Assembly (NCBI RefSeq): GCF_003597395.2
Contig: NC_133777.1
Location: 10,713,571-10,777,570, forward strand
DNA length: 64,000 nt
Direction: 5' to 3'
From: Chelonoidis abingdonii
Lineage: Eukaryota > Chordata > Testudines > Testudinidae
Shown here: piece after piece, positions 20,037 through 28,512 of the stretch
Position numbering within the stretch: position 1 is the first letter of the stretch
Layout: every line of letters begins with the position of its first letter
Notes under the pieces: generated by a model
Databases searched by the model: none
What the model saw: only the letters and a program-made list of their open reading frames with translations
Told to the model about the DNA's origin: nothing
Position numbers and translations under genes: made by a program

Positions 20037-22297
20037 AAGTACTAGAATAATGGACAAGACACTGGTGGAGAGTGTGAGACAATTGCTCATAAATACAGGG
20101 GGTTTGGGGGGAGTGGGAGAACAGATCAGGCTGGTGATGAATTCTCTCAGCCAAAGTATGTACTGTTGGCCAGACAAGATGACTAATAATGGTCTCTTCT
20201 GGCCTTAAACTCTACAAAATGCCACAGTATTTCTGGTTACCAAAATTTCCACCCAAACTGACTGTATTCCATAGCTCTCTCAGCCCCAGAACCCAGGGTC
20301 AGCTGATCTCTCCCTCTGTCTGTGCATTTTGAGCACACCCACCACTGCAGTATCTGGGTACCAGAAATCTACCCAGTGCTCTGCAAATGATGTCGTAATT
20401 CAGACTTGGCCTCGCACTGAAGTATCTAAGTACATGCCTGGCTTCTGAGAGGCTACCACAAGAGGAAAGACATCTCCTTAGGCATCAGAGCCAAGGTGCT
20501 ACAGTCTACAGATGCTGGGTTCTATTTCTGGCTCTGCTGTTGCAACTTTGTGTGTTACTTTCCCTATCTGCAAGACTGGGATAATGTTAGTCTCCGTGGT
20601 AAAGTGCTTTGAGATCCACTGGTGAAAAGTGCTATAAGGCTTCATTATTACTGCTTAGGCTCCATATTGAGGTATGGGCCAGACGGTGCCCTCTGAAACA
20701 GAAATACTACTTCCCCGCCATGCATGCTGCTAAGACAGCCTTGTGTACAGGCTTTTAGTGAAGGTGACAGGTCTCTGAAAACGCAGCTTAATTCTTTCTT
20801 TAAATAGTGAGCTGACAGCCTAGACATGGATGCTCCAGACGAAGAAAAAGGGTTTGATGTTTGCGGAGTCCCCCTCAGCAGTCTCTAAACAACCCTGAGA
20901 ACTCTCAGTCCTCTCCCCTTTTCTTTATGCTAAAGAGCTCTGGACTTCAGCCCCTGTTTTACATCTGACAAATCCAGGCTAGTGACACAAATTGCATTTC
21001 ATGCTTCTCATCCCCAGTCTCCAGGGGGTGGCAGGCAGAGGCAGTGAGAGGGGGAGGAATAAACAGGCACCTGAGCACTGAATGCAAGGTCTCATTAAAG
21101 ATCCCTGCTGCTGAGAGAACAGAACGGCTACGCTTCAGAGGCACTTTAACCAAAAGGCTCTGGAGTGTGTAGAGCCCAGCCCAAGATAGGAATCTGTCTC
21201 AGAGCAGATTGTGCCTATCAGCTGTGCACGGACGCTAAGTCCATCAGGATGCACCTGAATCCTCCAGCTGGGGAAAGCAGAGAGCCCCTGCTGAAAAGAG
21301 GTGAAACGTTTTTGTTTTTAATACCTAGCTCACAGAACTGGAAGGGAGCCTGAAAGGTCAAGTCTAGGCCCCTGCCTTCACTAGTAAGACCATGTACTGA
21401 TTTTTGCCCCAGATCCCTAAGTGGCCCCCTCAAGGATTGAGCTCACAACCCTGGGTTTAGCAGGCCAATGCTCAAACTACTCAGCTCTCTCTCCCCCCTC
21501 TGCTTCAGGTTAACTCCCTGGCAGCCCAGGCTGGGGGGAGGAGGGGCGGGGAGGGGAAGAGATGATCCTCCCAAAGGCCCCCCCAGGTTTGTCAGTAGAG
21601 CTCAATAGCAATAGAGGAAGAGGGGGAGGGGTCATTGTTGGAATGTGCCTCAATTTCCCTTCCCTGGGTCAAGGGCGGGAGGCTCTGGCTGGAGGCGCTT
21701 GGGCGTGCAGGCACTAGCCAGATCATTCGTGCCTCCCAGCGTGGCCGGGCACGGCTCCCTGCTGCCCCCAGGCCGAGGAGCTCACCTGACCGAAGGCTGG
21801 AGAGCAAGCCCCGGCCCCAGGCAAGCTGCAAATCCCCGCGCCCCCCTGGCCCCGGCCCCGGCCCCGCCACTCACCAGGTCTCTGTTCCGGGAGATCCAGG
21901 TGTCCAGCAGCAGATCCAGCCTGGCCTTGTGGAACTTCTTGGTGGTCTTCACCGCGATGAAGACATCCTGGGCGGTGATGTCCTCCAGGGCCGGCCTCGG
22001 GGTCCCCTCCCGGCGCGGGGCCAGGCTGCCGGCTCCCTGCGCCTCCCGCCTGCCCCGGCTCAGCTCGCTGAAGTAATCGGTGAAGCTCTTCACCTCTCTG
22101 GGGGCCAAGCCGGGCTCGCCCTCCTGCAGCTGCGGCTGGCGGCGCGGGCTCGCCAAGCTCTGCAGAGCTCGCCTGCCCCCTTCTCCCCCCAGCTCCCCCA
22201 CCTGCCGCTTCTGTTGATCCGCCATCAGGACCAAGAGGCAGGTGAACATGCACCCGACCAGGAACAAGAGCAGTTTCCTTCCGCAGCTCTTCAGCAT
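5100..22297 (-). CDS. LFNG: Lunatic fringe, O-fucosylpeptide 3-beta-N-acetylglucosaminyltransferase (complete, 8 coding exons)
   Basis: LFNG is a Golgi GT31 enzyme that adds GlcNAc in beta-1,3 linkage to O-fucose on EGF repeats of Notch, changing its response to Delta and Jagged ligands. Eight exons join in frame (introns of phase 0,1,2,0,2,0,2; all GT/AG) to give 1131 nt and 376 residues, close to the human length. Residues 9-26 are a hydrophobic signal-anchor after a short basic tail, so type II topology. Residues 27-105 are a stem with RGRR at 81-84. The catalytic domain has [12 protein letters not shown] (112-123), FTDGED (145-150), an N-C-S glycosylation sequon at 164-166, [10 protein letters not shown] (192-201; DDD at 197-199 binds metal), FATGGAGFC (249-257) and LPDDCT (284-289), where the catalytic aspartate of fringe enzymes lies. 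The C-terminus is WCPPNVVY. The stem and C-terminal sequence match LFNG better than MFNG or RFNG. I see no frameshift or stop, so the gene appears functional. Confidence 0.97.
5281..5476. mobile_element. Fold-back MITE in LFNG intron 7
   Basis: GTGGGACTGCAGCA at 5305-5318 is the exact reverse complement of the sequence at 5461-5474, and similarity continues outward and inward (TGTAGAC against CATCTACA). The GTCTACACTGCAG start is typical of a common reptile MITE. The element fills about half of intron 7 (445 bp). Confidence 0.6.
5612..5697 (-). CDS. LFNG: LFNG coding exon 7
   Basis: This is an 86-nt exon encoding residues 327-354 and two bases of Arg355: [19 protein letters not shown], then AFSADEDPS. 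The acceptor is CTCCAG and the donor AG|GTGAGC (phase 2). Confidence 0.96.
5746..5960 (+). mobile_element. MIR/CORE-type SINE in LFNG intron 6
   Basis: The order of features matches an ancient tRNA-derived SINE: a tRNA-like head (GGCCCAGTGATTAGGACAC, then CCTGGGTTCCA), TGTGTGACCTTGGGCAAGTC, a CAATGGGGATAA core and a tail ending with the GCACTCAGACACTGTGATGAGG type. It is antisense to LFNG. Confidence 0.7.
6313..6478 (-). CDS. LFNG: LFNG coding exon 6 (catalytic PDD motif)
   Basis: This is a 166-nt exon that completes Ser271 and encodes residues 272-326. It includes [20 protein letters not shown], where the PDD aspartates (286-287) correspond to the catalytic-base region of fringe enzymes, and [20 protein letters not shown]. 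The acceptor is TTACAG; the donor GTAAAC is slightly weaker than its neighbours; phase 0. Confidence 0.97.
6479..6932 (-). other. LFNG intron 5
   Basis: This is a phase-2 intron of 454 bp with clean splice sites. I see no repeat, ORF or RNA gene in it. Confidence 0.85.
6933..7018 (-). CDS. LFNG: LFNG coding exon 5
   Basis: This is an 86-nt exon encoding residues 243-270 and two bases of Ser271: [19 protein letters not shown], then LALKMSPWA. The acceptor is TCGCAG and the donor AG|GTAAGG (phase 2). The segment is almost invariant among fringe proteins and includes part of the donor-sugar pocket. Confidence 0.96.
7019..7373 (-). other. LFNG intron 4
   Basis: This is a phase-0 intron of 355 bp with donor GTAAGA and acceptor TCGCAG. 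Nothing else is recognised in it. Confidence 0.85.
7374..7527 (-). CDS. LFNG: LFNG coding exon 4 (DDD metal-binding motif)
   Basis: This is a 154-nt exon that completes Lys191 and encodes residues 192-242. It contains [12 protein letters not shown], whose Asp triad 197-199 is the DxD-type Mn2+/UDP-GlcNAc site of GT31 enzymes, then [19 protein letters not shown]. The acceptor is CTCCAG; the donor GTAAGA follows ATG (Met242), phase 0. Confidence 0.97.
7590..7745 (-). mobile_element. MIR-like SINE fragment in LFNG intron 3
   Basis: In reverse orientation the core and tRNA-related parts of an ancient SINE are recognisable: GTATCCCCATTCAGCACAGG, then AGGTGCAGAGAGTCCGAGTG and GCAGAACCCGCTCCTAACC. 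The copy is diverged and lies between exons 3 and 4. Confidence 0.5.
7953..8052 (-). CDS. LFNG: LFNG coding exon 3
   Basis: This is a 100-nt exon encoding residues 158-190 and two bases of Lys191. It contains the N-C-S sequon (164-166), the segment [19 protein letters not shown] and FIESGRK. The acceptor is CCGCAG and the donor AA|GTAAGA (phase 2). Cys165 and Cys176 are conserved fringe cysteines, likely paired. Confidence 0.96.
8053..9800 (-). other. LFNG intron 2
   Basis: This is a phase-1 intron of 1748 bp. It is unique-looking sequence apart from a short stretch around 9430-9520 with TTGAAAAATCAGGC and CTGAAAAATCCAGCCC, which looks like a decayed palindromic element. No coding or RNA feature is supported. 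Confidence 0.7.
9801..9849 (-). CDS. LFNG: LFNG coding exon 2 (49 nt)
   Basis: This is a 49-nt exon encoding [16 protein letters not shown] plus the first base of residue 158. The acceptor is TTTCAG and the donor G|GTGAGT; entry is phase 0 and exit phase 1. It carries the FTDGED motif shared by fringe proteins. It lies 12,025 bp downstream of exon 1. Confidence 0.96.
10206..10237 (+). repeat. Old interspersed repeat, copy A
   Basis: CCCTAGATTCAAGCACCCCT and the following bases match the segment at 23316-23347 at about 27 of 31 positions in the same orientation. Confidence 0.4.
12516..12549 (+). repeat. Long G run with CGC interruption
   Basis: Sixteen G, then CGC, then nine G. It is a potential G-quadruplex on the plus strand, the template strand of LFNG intron 1. 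Run length in such places is often unreliable in assemblies. Confidence 0.8.
13140..13440. promoter_or_regulatory. Candidate enhancer in LFNG intron 1 (E-box touching MEF2 site)
   Basis: CAGCTG (13353-13358) directly abuts CTATAAATAG (13359-13368), a perfect MEF2 consensus. Nearby are CCAAAAATAA (13321), TAATCC (around 13340) and TGTTTATT (around 13384), the last two resembling homeodomain and forkhead sites. The segment lacks recognisable repeats. E-box plus MEF2 is a hallmark of myogenic enhancers, and LFNG acts in presomitic mesoderm, but activity is inferred. Confidence 0.35.
14123..14332. mobile_element. hAT-type MITE in LFNG intron 1
   Basis: This is a 210-bp element with terminal inverted repeats: CAGGGGTTCTCAGACT at the left and AGTTTGAGAACCCCTG at the right (15 of 16 positions pair). 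The flanking 8-mers ATTTAGAT and ATTCGGAG look like a decayed target-site duplication, as hAT insertion would give. The internal sequence (GTACTGGTGACCCCTTTCAC and similar) is a well-known amniote repeat. It has no coding capacity. Confidence 0.75.
20003..20035. repeat. 33-base poly-T tract
   Basis: An uninterrupted run of 33 T. On the minus strand it is poly(A). It could be the tail of a retroposed sequence or a simple expansion; no gene-like sequence is recognised next to it. Confidence 0.85.
20160..20215 (+). mobile_element. CR1 LINE 3'-end fragment
   Basis: AATGGTCTCTTCTGGCC followed by TTAAACTCTA resembles the 3' untranslated end of turtle CR1 elements. Only the tail is present. Confidence 0.45.
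20500..20660 (+). mobile_element. MIR/CORE-type SINE
   Basis: TGGGTTCTATTTCTGGCTCT, then a GGGATAATGTTAG core and AAAGTGCTTTGAGATCCACT follow the order of an old tRNA-derived SINE. The tail ends near CATTATTACTG. Confidence 0.6.
21326..21498 (-). mobile_element. tRNA-like SINE, tortoise Pol III (Cry I) type
   Basis: On the minus strand it starts with a G-rich leader and an A-box-like AGCTGAGTAGTTTGAGCATT, followed by a B-box-like GGGTTGTGAGCTCAATCC (21451-21434), then GAGGGGGCCACTTAGGGATC and a LINE-derived tail with GGCTCCCTTCCAGTTCTG. This is the structure of the tortoise Pol III SINE, known from cryptodiran turtles. It lies about 380 bp inside intron 1, in the same orientation as LFNG. 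Confidence 0.75.
21875..22297 (-). CDS. LFNG: LFNG coding exon 1 (signal anchor, stem, start of catalytic domain)
   Basis: This exon encodes residues 1-141. The start at 22297 is the first in-frame ATG, has A at -3, and opens with [12 protein letters not shown], the position at which known LFNG proteins begin. The reading frame is open further upstream but has no ATG there. The exon ends with the codon for Leu141 at the donor GTGAGT (21874-21869), phase 0. It is very GC-rich and lies inside the CpG island. The acidic and basic stem is the least conserved part of the family. Confidence 0.96.
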
Positions 22298-22460
22298 CTT
22301 ACCGGCTCCCTTTACTCGGCTCAAGGCAACGCTGGCCGCACACAGCTGGACTGAAGCGACTCTGCCAATGCAGATCAGCTGCCCCGCTAACTCCTGGCAG
22401 GTGTCAGTGCCCGGCCCCCTAGCCCCGCTCTCTCAGCAGCGACTGCTCCAGTCCGCCCGC
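22298..22460 (-). other. LFNG: LFNG 5'UTR (inferred)
   Basis: This is the region between the TATA-like box and the start codon. It contains no ATG on the transcript strand, so the start at 22297 would be the first met by scanning ribosomes. The 5' end is inferred from the position of the TATA-like box. Confidence 0.5.
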
Positions 22461-22610
22461 AGCTCCGCGGCAGCAGCAATTTAAAAACTCCTCTCCCCAC
22501 GCCCCCGCCCAAACTCCTATGCCAGGCTCCCTTGGAGGGGCGGGGCTCGCCCAGGCCGCGCCCCTAAAGGGGCGGGCTCAGAACGTAGCCGCAGTGCTTT
22601 GGGCGGGGCT
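22455..22610 (-). promoter_or_regulatory. LFNG core promoter: TATA-like box and GC boxes
   Basis: The minus strand reads TTTTTAAA at 22487-22480, about 185 bp upstream of the ATG. Four GC-box cores follow further upstream: CCCCGCCC (22503-22510), GGGGCGGGGC (22537-22546), GGGGCGGG (about 22569) and GGGCGGGGC (about 22601). An E-box CAGGTG lies at 22641-22646. This is typical of an Sp1-driven CpG-island promoter with a weak TATA element. Confidence 0.6.
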
Positions 22611-22710
22611 TCACTCGTTGTGAGTTGGCTGCGAGTCTCCCAGGTGGGGCCGCTGCCGGGGGCTGGGAGCAGAAGCCACCGCTGTATTAGCCCGGCTACT
22701 GCCAAGTTCT

Positions 22711-23652
22711 CGCTTGTACATCAGGCAGGTTGGGAGGCTGGTCCGTGACAGCCTCTCTTGAGACAAAGCAGGAGCTGCGCTCAGTGAGTGTTTACAGACC
22801 AGCGCCGAGGTTATTGCAAGAGCTTTTTCTCTCCTGGCAATGCCATTTTAAGGCAGAGTATTTCAGGGGCATGGTCCAGAAACTCCAGTCCTATGCACAG
22901 TGCTTGTACATGCATGACACCTAATGCAAGGAGTGTTACACAACCCCAAGAAGTGAGCCAAATAATAAGCATAATGATAATAGTATTATTATTAATAAAC
23001 TACTTTCAACTGTAGCCTCAAGATATGCAAACATCTACCCTAAATCACCATGTGATCTTCTTACTGTAATCCTAATCCTTCCCCACCCCATCCCTTCCCT
23101 GCTTGTCACATCATTAGCGCTAGCTCAGATCTACTCTCACAGACCTCTCTTCCCCCATCCCCGACCTGGGTGGAGCAGAGCCCACCTTTCTGCACTCGCA
23201 GATCCGATTGCAGGATCAGGGCCTTAGGGAGTAAACTCCTTGGGGTGTCGACCATGTCTTTCTATTTGTTCTGTAACATTCCTAGCACTCATGTAGCAAT
23301 GAGCATGTGCCAAATCCCTAGATTTGAGCACCCCTGAATGTTGGAGGTTTTAAAAATGTAAATTTGGAGCCAGATCTAAATTTTGCAAATGGATTCTCTC
23401 TTTAAATGGACTAAACCAAACTCCTGATCTGAATACCTTTGAAATGTAGAGCTTTCAAAGTCCAGATTCAAATGTTGCTGCAGGAGCTCATCTCTAATGG
23501 TTAAACATTTGCAGAGGAAAGGTGTGAAAATCAGTCTCAGAGCCAGCTGTATTGCCCAATCGACTTAGCTTTGTCAACTGAGCTCAGGAATTATGTAATA
23601 TTATCATAGGGGGCATTTCTTAAAGTTTCTAGACACATTATTCCATTGAGGC
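22711..23652. other. Proximal upstream flank of LFNG
   Basis: No gene is seen. There is an AT-rich simple tract (ATA/ATT repeats) near 22960-23000, the old repeat copy B at 23316-23347, and an E-box CAGCTG near 23545. I found no TGGGAA/TTCCCA (RBPJ-core) match in the first 1 kb upstream of the promoter. Confidence 0.6.
23316..23347 (+). repeat. Old interspersed repeat, copy B
   Basis: CCCTAGATTTGAGCACCCCT and the following bases pair with copy A at 10206-10237. The following AT-rich 130 bp may belong to the same element. Confidence 0.4.
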
Positions 23653-23777
23653 TAGCGTGACCAGATGTCCTGATTTTATAGGGACTGTCCTGATATTTGG
23701 GGCTTTGTCTTATATAGGTGCCTATTTACCCCCCATCTCCTGTCCCGATTTTTCACACTTGCTGTCTGGTCACCCTA
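23653..23777 (+). mobile_element. TIR MITE, family 'GGGTGACCAGAT', copy 1
   Basis: About 125 bp bounded by TAGCGTGACCAGATGTCC and TGTCTGGTCACCCTA. The inner part has ATTTTATAGGGACTGTCCTG and CCCGATTTTTCACACTTGC. Copies 2 and 3 in this window share the same internal order. It is non-coding and flanked by TA, so a TA target is possible. Confidence 0.75.
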
Positions 23778-24894
23778 GATGGGGCATCTCAGCGAAGGCC
23801 ATGAAGAAATTGTCTTCTCTACTTTGCATGGAGTACACCAATGCTGTCTTTACCAAACAGTCTCTGTCTGAGCAATCCCCTTGCCACCCACTTTCAGCTG
23901 TCTCTAGCCTCCAGTGATTCTTTCCCCCTTGCGTCTATACTTGCTGTTATTTCACAAAGGTAACTTCATCCTCATGATCTCTGTGGTGATGGCTGAATAG
24001 TGTCCGTACAGCCCTATTCAGTCCCTCCGAATCCCAGACTCACCATCCTCCTCCACTCATGCATGGTGATATCTTTAACTGAATGGAAGCTCAGTCCACA
24101 GTATCTTTCTCTGTGGAACTGTTCCCTGTTTCCTTGTGCAGGAGCTGTCAGCATTGCCTGCCCTGGCTTCTGTCCAGCTATTGCTGGCCCCAGACCCTGA
24201 GAATCTAAAGCTGTGTGTTGATCTGGGACTTCTACATGGCTGTGTAGTGTGACCAAACCAAACAGGGAACAACCTTGTTATAAATTGAATTACCTCTTTG
24301 GTTTCTATTTCCTCCACTTTTCAATTTCTGCCTGATTTATTATGGCAGGCAGAACAGTCAATGCACAGGGACACTGATTAGCAGAGACCAAAGCAGGACT
24401 GGGCACAGTGGGGTTTTCTCACAACTGTATCCAAGAGGTTACCATGAAGCGGACCACCCAGATCACATACCCAATTCATACTGTAAAGTTTCTCACCAGC
24501 CTCTTCTAAGGCTGGTAGTACTAAACCTTCCCTACCCGCCCACCCTGCCCCCAACACCACTTAATTTCATATTGATCAAACTGAGAATCAGGAGTTTCTT
24601 CCCATTCTTATCTATGAGAGCCTGGGAAAAATCACAGGTTAACCTCTCTGGATCCTGTCTGTACAGTACTAGGATATTTGCTGTCATTCCCCACTGTCTC
24701 AGCTTCAATTTACTGTAGAGAGCTAGGCTAGATGGTGCCCACTGGCATTTTAACCATGTCATGTTCTGCTCTGAGCAAGGATAGATGACCTGGTGCTTTG
24801 AACACCAGCTGCCACCTGGTGCTCTGCATACACAGTGGAGCTGAGATGGTGGGACATTTTAGCAAACATATTCCAATGCAGCTATGTGCTTTCA

Positions 24895-25000
24895 GTTCCC
24901 CATCTGGACAACAATGCTGATCCTTCTTTGTGAAGCTCTTTGAGATCTATGGATGAAAAGTGCCATGTAAGTGCAAAGTATTGTTACTGGTGTTTAGTTA
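24895..25000 (+). mobile_element. MIR-type SINE, 3' part
   Basis: CAGTTCCCCATCTGGACAAC, then GAAGCTCTTTGAGATCTATG and AAAAGTGCCATGTAAGTGC follow the usual order of the MIR core and tail. Confidence 0.5.
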
Positions 25001-25084
25001 TCATAATCCTCCCTGGAACTATTACTGGAATCTGTTGCTGGGTAGATAGGCAGGGTGATCCAGCGACTCGGACGTTGGCCGGCT

Positions 25085-25190
25085 ACATGGGATTGTTTCT
25101 TAGTGTATTTGCACTGTGCCTAGCACAAGGGGACTGAGTTGGCCTGGGGTCTGTAGGCACCACCATAATAGAAATAATAATGGACTACAG
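25085..25190 (+). repeat. Reptile interspersed repeat tail (ends in AATAATAATGG)
   Basis: GCACTGTGCCTAGCACAAGG and the following TCTGTAGGCACCACCATAAT with a short AATAATAA end match a common amniote LINE/SINE tail. The family is not assigned. Confidence 0.4.
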
Positions 25191-26924
25191 CTCTTTGGGG
25201 AACGGACCTTGTCCTGTTCACTGTTTTGTGCCATGTTCATCTCTGATGCCGTATAAATAATGCTACTGATATCAACAGTGACGAAGACAGGGAGAATATT
25301 TTCCAAGGCAAGCATGACTGTCTGCATTTTCCCGTATTTATGATATTCATTGCTCTGCTCAACCCTTTAATCATGTTCCTGGTATAGGGGATGCACAGGA
25401 AGCCTTTAGACATGGGTTTGTTTTGCATGGCACAGAGAGAGTCTGAGGAGGGAACCATCAAAAAAACCCTCAGAGAAGCCTTATTTTAATAGACATCAAA
25501 CCAAACAAATACAGTAACCGAATCCCAAATTCTTGACTAAACATTATTACTGCAGCTTGGGGTTTTGATGAATTTTTTGGGTCTCTGAGTTGATTGCACA
25601 GAAACCTCCTGTGAAGAGGCTGCAGAAAAGCACCATCGGCAAGATCCTGAATAAAAACAGAGCCCCTTCCTAAAGGAGCCAAAAGGGAGGAAATGTGCTT
25701 TCTCCTCAGTCAGCTGCTCACCCATTCTCGAGGTCTCGGAAGTGACTGAGGATCAGCGCTGCAGACAGATGTTCAGGTCCCTGGCAGGCCAGCTGCTGCA
25801 CGGCTGCCAGCCTGCCGTCCATGCCAGCAGTCGCTGCACAATGACAGCAACAATAACGAGTCTGTCTGCTGCTGGGCTCTGAATGATGTGTCGGGAGTCT
25901 GTGGAGTCTCAACACTGCAAACATCCAGACAAAGCTCCTAGTCTTCAGGGCACCATGTAAACTGATTACTGGAGCCCCCCGTCCTTGTTTGCTGCAGGCG
26001 AGTAGCTGGAGGTTTCAGCTGCATGCAGAATTGAACCTTTCCACCGAGGGTTAGTGGTCAGCCAGCTGATGCCAACTGCCTAGCAGAGGAGACGCCTGAC
26101 TTTGGTTTTCATTGTTCCCTTCTTCTCTGGGGAATATGCTGAACTGCAGCTGCATGTCCACAGACTTCCTTTTCAGGCATCTCTCTTTTGATTCCATCCT
26201 CACCCACAGTAGATAAGTCTTCTGTAGGGGACCTGTTTCCCCACCTCAGCTCAGGAAGGTCTAGCCAATGGAACAGCCTCTGGGAGATTCTTCTCCTCCT
26301 ACCATGTTCTGCACCTGCTTGTGCCCATCCCAAGATCAACATGGTACCATCCAGGCCTTGGAAGCAGGAGACTGGTGTTCGTGATAAGCTCTAAGTTAAT
26401 TCTTTCCTGCCTTGTTCATTTCTGTGTAGCCCCCATGGAGTTTGGCATTCAATGGCATTAACCTGTCTCCACGTATTCTCTGTTTCCTGGGTAATCAGGG
26501 AGAGGTTAGCATTGCTAACGTGCCAGCTAAATGCATGGCTTAAAGGAGAAGAAAGGAGTATTGCTTATTTGTCTTGCACCAACCAATACAGTGCCCCTTT
26601 CTTTTGACCTGCAGGAAAACATGCTAGACAGACAGCCCTGGAGACTGGACTTGCCTCTATATACTCAAAACAGGCCCAGCACAGGAAGCAGGACTGCAAG
26701 TTACACACATACACGCAGAGCCTCACTGATGTATCCCAGCCCTGATCTAGGGGAACCACCTCTTGGAGGAGAGGGGAATTTGGGTTCTATGATGTCAGCA
26801 TTTCTTCTTCTGGGTTCTTGCAAGCATGATGCCATTTATGTCCTTGGTCTCTTGCACAGTCATAGCTTCCAAGCTCTCTCTTGAATACGTCAGTCGCTCT
26901 ATTATTTATTATTATTTTTATGTG

Positions 26925-27095
26925 CAACCACACCTGGAGGCCCTGGCCTCACTGGCCTAGGCTCTAACACATTAAAAATTGGCTCCTGGAGAGGTTATAA
27001 TCTAAGTATAAGACAAGAAACAACAGGTGGATACATCAACCAGGGGAGAGGAGCACAAGGTAGCAATGAGATGCAGTTTCAGATGTAGCCTTCTT
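26925..27095 (+). repeat. Reptile interspersed repeat (LINE-derived, family not assigned)
   Basis: GAGAGGTTATAATCTAAGTA, then AGACAAGAAACAACAGGTGG and GAGCACAAGGTAGCAATGAG form a series I recognise from reptile genomes. The segment at 36418-36540 carries the preceding part of the same unit. Confidence 0.45.
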
Positions 27096-27234
27096 CCTCC
27101 TTGGGTAATGATCTTTTTCGTCTTCTCATAGCACAAGAGACGTTGCATTAATTACCGTTAGAAAAAAGGTGGCACCATATTTACCCTTCTGCACTTTCTA
27201 CTCTTGAATTTAGTTAACTTCTCATCATCACTTT

Positions 27235-27480
27235 CTTGCTGTAGCACAATCAGGACTCCTGGGTTCTATTTCCAGCTTTGTCACTAATGTGACGTGTGAC
27301 CTCGGGCAAGTCGGATTGGCCTCAGTTGGGTTCAGGCCCTGCCAGCCTCAACTTCACACATCCGTCTAATGGGGCCAGTAACGCTTACCCCACAGGGGTT
27401 TTGTGCGGCGAGCTCCACATAAAGCGCTTGGAGATCCCAGGAGGGAGGCGGCTATAGAAATGCAAAGCGTTATTATTTCA
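27235..27480 (+). mobile_element. MIR/CORE-type SINE, near full length
   Basis: CTCCTGGGTTCTATTTCC, GTGTGACCTCGGGCAAGTC, TCTAATGGGGCCAGTAACG, AAGCGCTTGGAGATCCCAGG and a terminal GTTATTATTTCATC give all parts of the SINE in order. Confidence 0.65.
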
Positions 27481-28349
27481 TCAGGCTGAAGACGAAGCCT
27501 GAGAAAGGTTGAGCAAAAGACACAGTGAGAGGAGGAACAGCAGGGGATTTAGCTACTGAAAAGGAATTGGGGAAAAAAGCAGAAGAGTCTCATTGTGTGT
27601 TGGGCAGAGGGGGTCACAAGCAAGTTAAACTGGTTAATGTATTGGAGCAGTTTCCTCAGCACTGCTGTAAGAAAGCGAAGCAGCACGACAAAAGGCCCAG
27701 GGAGCATTCTTGTGGTGAAAGTGGGCTCTCTTTAAAGGGATTTGATTTCTTTTCTGTCAGTTGAATGGAATTTAGTGGTGACTCCTTCAGGTCTAAGAAT
27801 TTTTTTTCTTTGGTGGTGGCAGGGGTGGGAGGGGATGATTTCTCCCCGCCTTCCCCCTCCTCTCCGCATTCTTCTCTGTGTGGAGACATTTACAACCCCC
27901 TTGCCCTGAGATTATAGCCCTCATTGTTGCTGAGGGAGATTGGCTCAGGGAACAAAAATGGTCCCGCCAAAATGCTGATCCCAAAAGAAAGCGAGGGGCA
28001 CAGGGCCATCCCCGCTTGGCCTGGTTTCTCATGCTCACTATTCAGCCCGATTTTGGCGCGGAAGGAAAGTTAAATAGAGTGAAAGGGGAAGAAAAGAAGG
28101 TGTTAGAACATCTCCAGCTGATTAAAGGCTGCTCTCCAGCTCTCTCCGAGGCAAGGCCAAGATTGCTCCTCAAGGTCTTTGCCAGCGCAAGTGTGTGTGT
28201 CTCTGTGTGTCTGCTTTCCTTTCTTGGGGAAACTCATTTTTAATTTTAACAATATGATTCAAGCTGAAAAAGGAGGAGGAAGGAGGGGAAGCCATCTGCA
28301 AGAACCGTATGGGCATTGCTAATCTAGCGTTCACAGATTGTGCATTTAT

Positions 28350-28512
28350 ACCATTCCCAACAGTGACTCTGGCTGGGAGAGGCTGGAACAGGACTGTCCA
28401 TGGCCCTCCACACAGCATTCATTCAGCACACCGATAAAGGCTGGGGTTAGACAGAGCCAGCATGCCTGTACCATTCCCGGCAGTGATACCTATTGGGAGA
28501 GGATGGGACTGG
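28350..28512 (+). repeat. Diverged direct duplication with 120-bp spacing
   Basis: ACCATTCCCAACAGTGACTC (28350) and ACCATTCCCGGCAGTGATAC (28470), each followed by TGGGAGAGG, start exactly 120 bp apart. The flanks are only weakly similar. Confidence 0.5.

Larger units (their letters stand above)
9850..21874 (-). other. LFNG intron 1 (12 kb)
   Basis: This is a phase-0 intron of 12,025 bp. It contains an old repeat at 10206-10237, a PBX/HOX-like site at 11900-11907, a long G run at 12516-12549, a (GA)n tract at 12975-13000, the candidate enhancer at 13140-13440, a hAT MITE at 14123-14332, poly-purine and poly-T tracts at 17868-17947 and 20003-20035, a CR1 tail near 20160-20215, a MIR at 20500-20660 and a tRNA-like SINE at 21326-21498. 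No nested gene is recognised. Confidence 0.8.
21640..22710. promoter_or_regulatory. CpG island over LFNG promoter and exon 1
   Basis: This stretch is strongly GC-rich with frequent CpG dinucleotides, in contrast with the flanks. It covers the promoter, exon 1 and the first bases of intron 1. Such islands mark promoters of developmental genes that are unmethylated in the germ line. Confidence 0.75.
23778..26890. other. Upstream flank block, SINE and LINE scraps only
   Basis: This block contains a MIR tail at 24895-25000 and a LINE/SINE tail at about 25085-25190. The rest looks unique, with scattered short open frames without homology I recognise. No exon is supported. Confidence 0.6.

Noticed and set aside
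21434..21495. tRNA gene suggested by A- and B-box-like words
   Set aside because: The body continues into the SINE-specific sequence and cannot fold as a cloverleaf with a proper acceptor stem; it is a tRNA-derived SINE.
22295..22324. Longer LFNG N-terminus starting upstream at 22324
   Set aside because: The frame is open but the codon there is TTG, not ATG; the first ATG at 22297 matches the known LFNG start.
21635..22354. Plus-strand open frame of 239 codons
   Set aside because: It is antisense to LFNG exon 1 and the CpG island; GC-rich sequence opens frames in all directions and the peptide has no family resemblance.
22560..23560. RBPJ/Notch sites expected near the LFNG promoter
   Set aside because: I searched for TGGGAA and TTCCCA in this kilobase and found none; a one-mismatch GTGGGGA near 22495 is too weak to report as a site.
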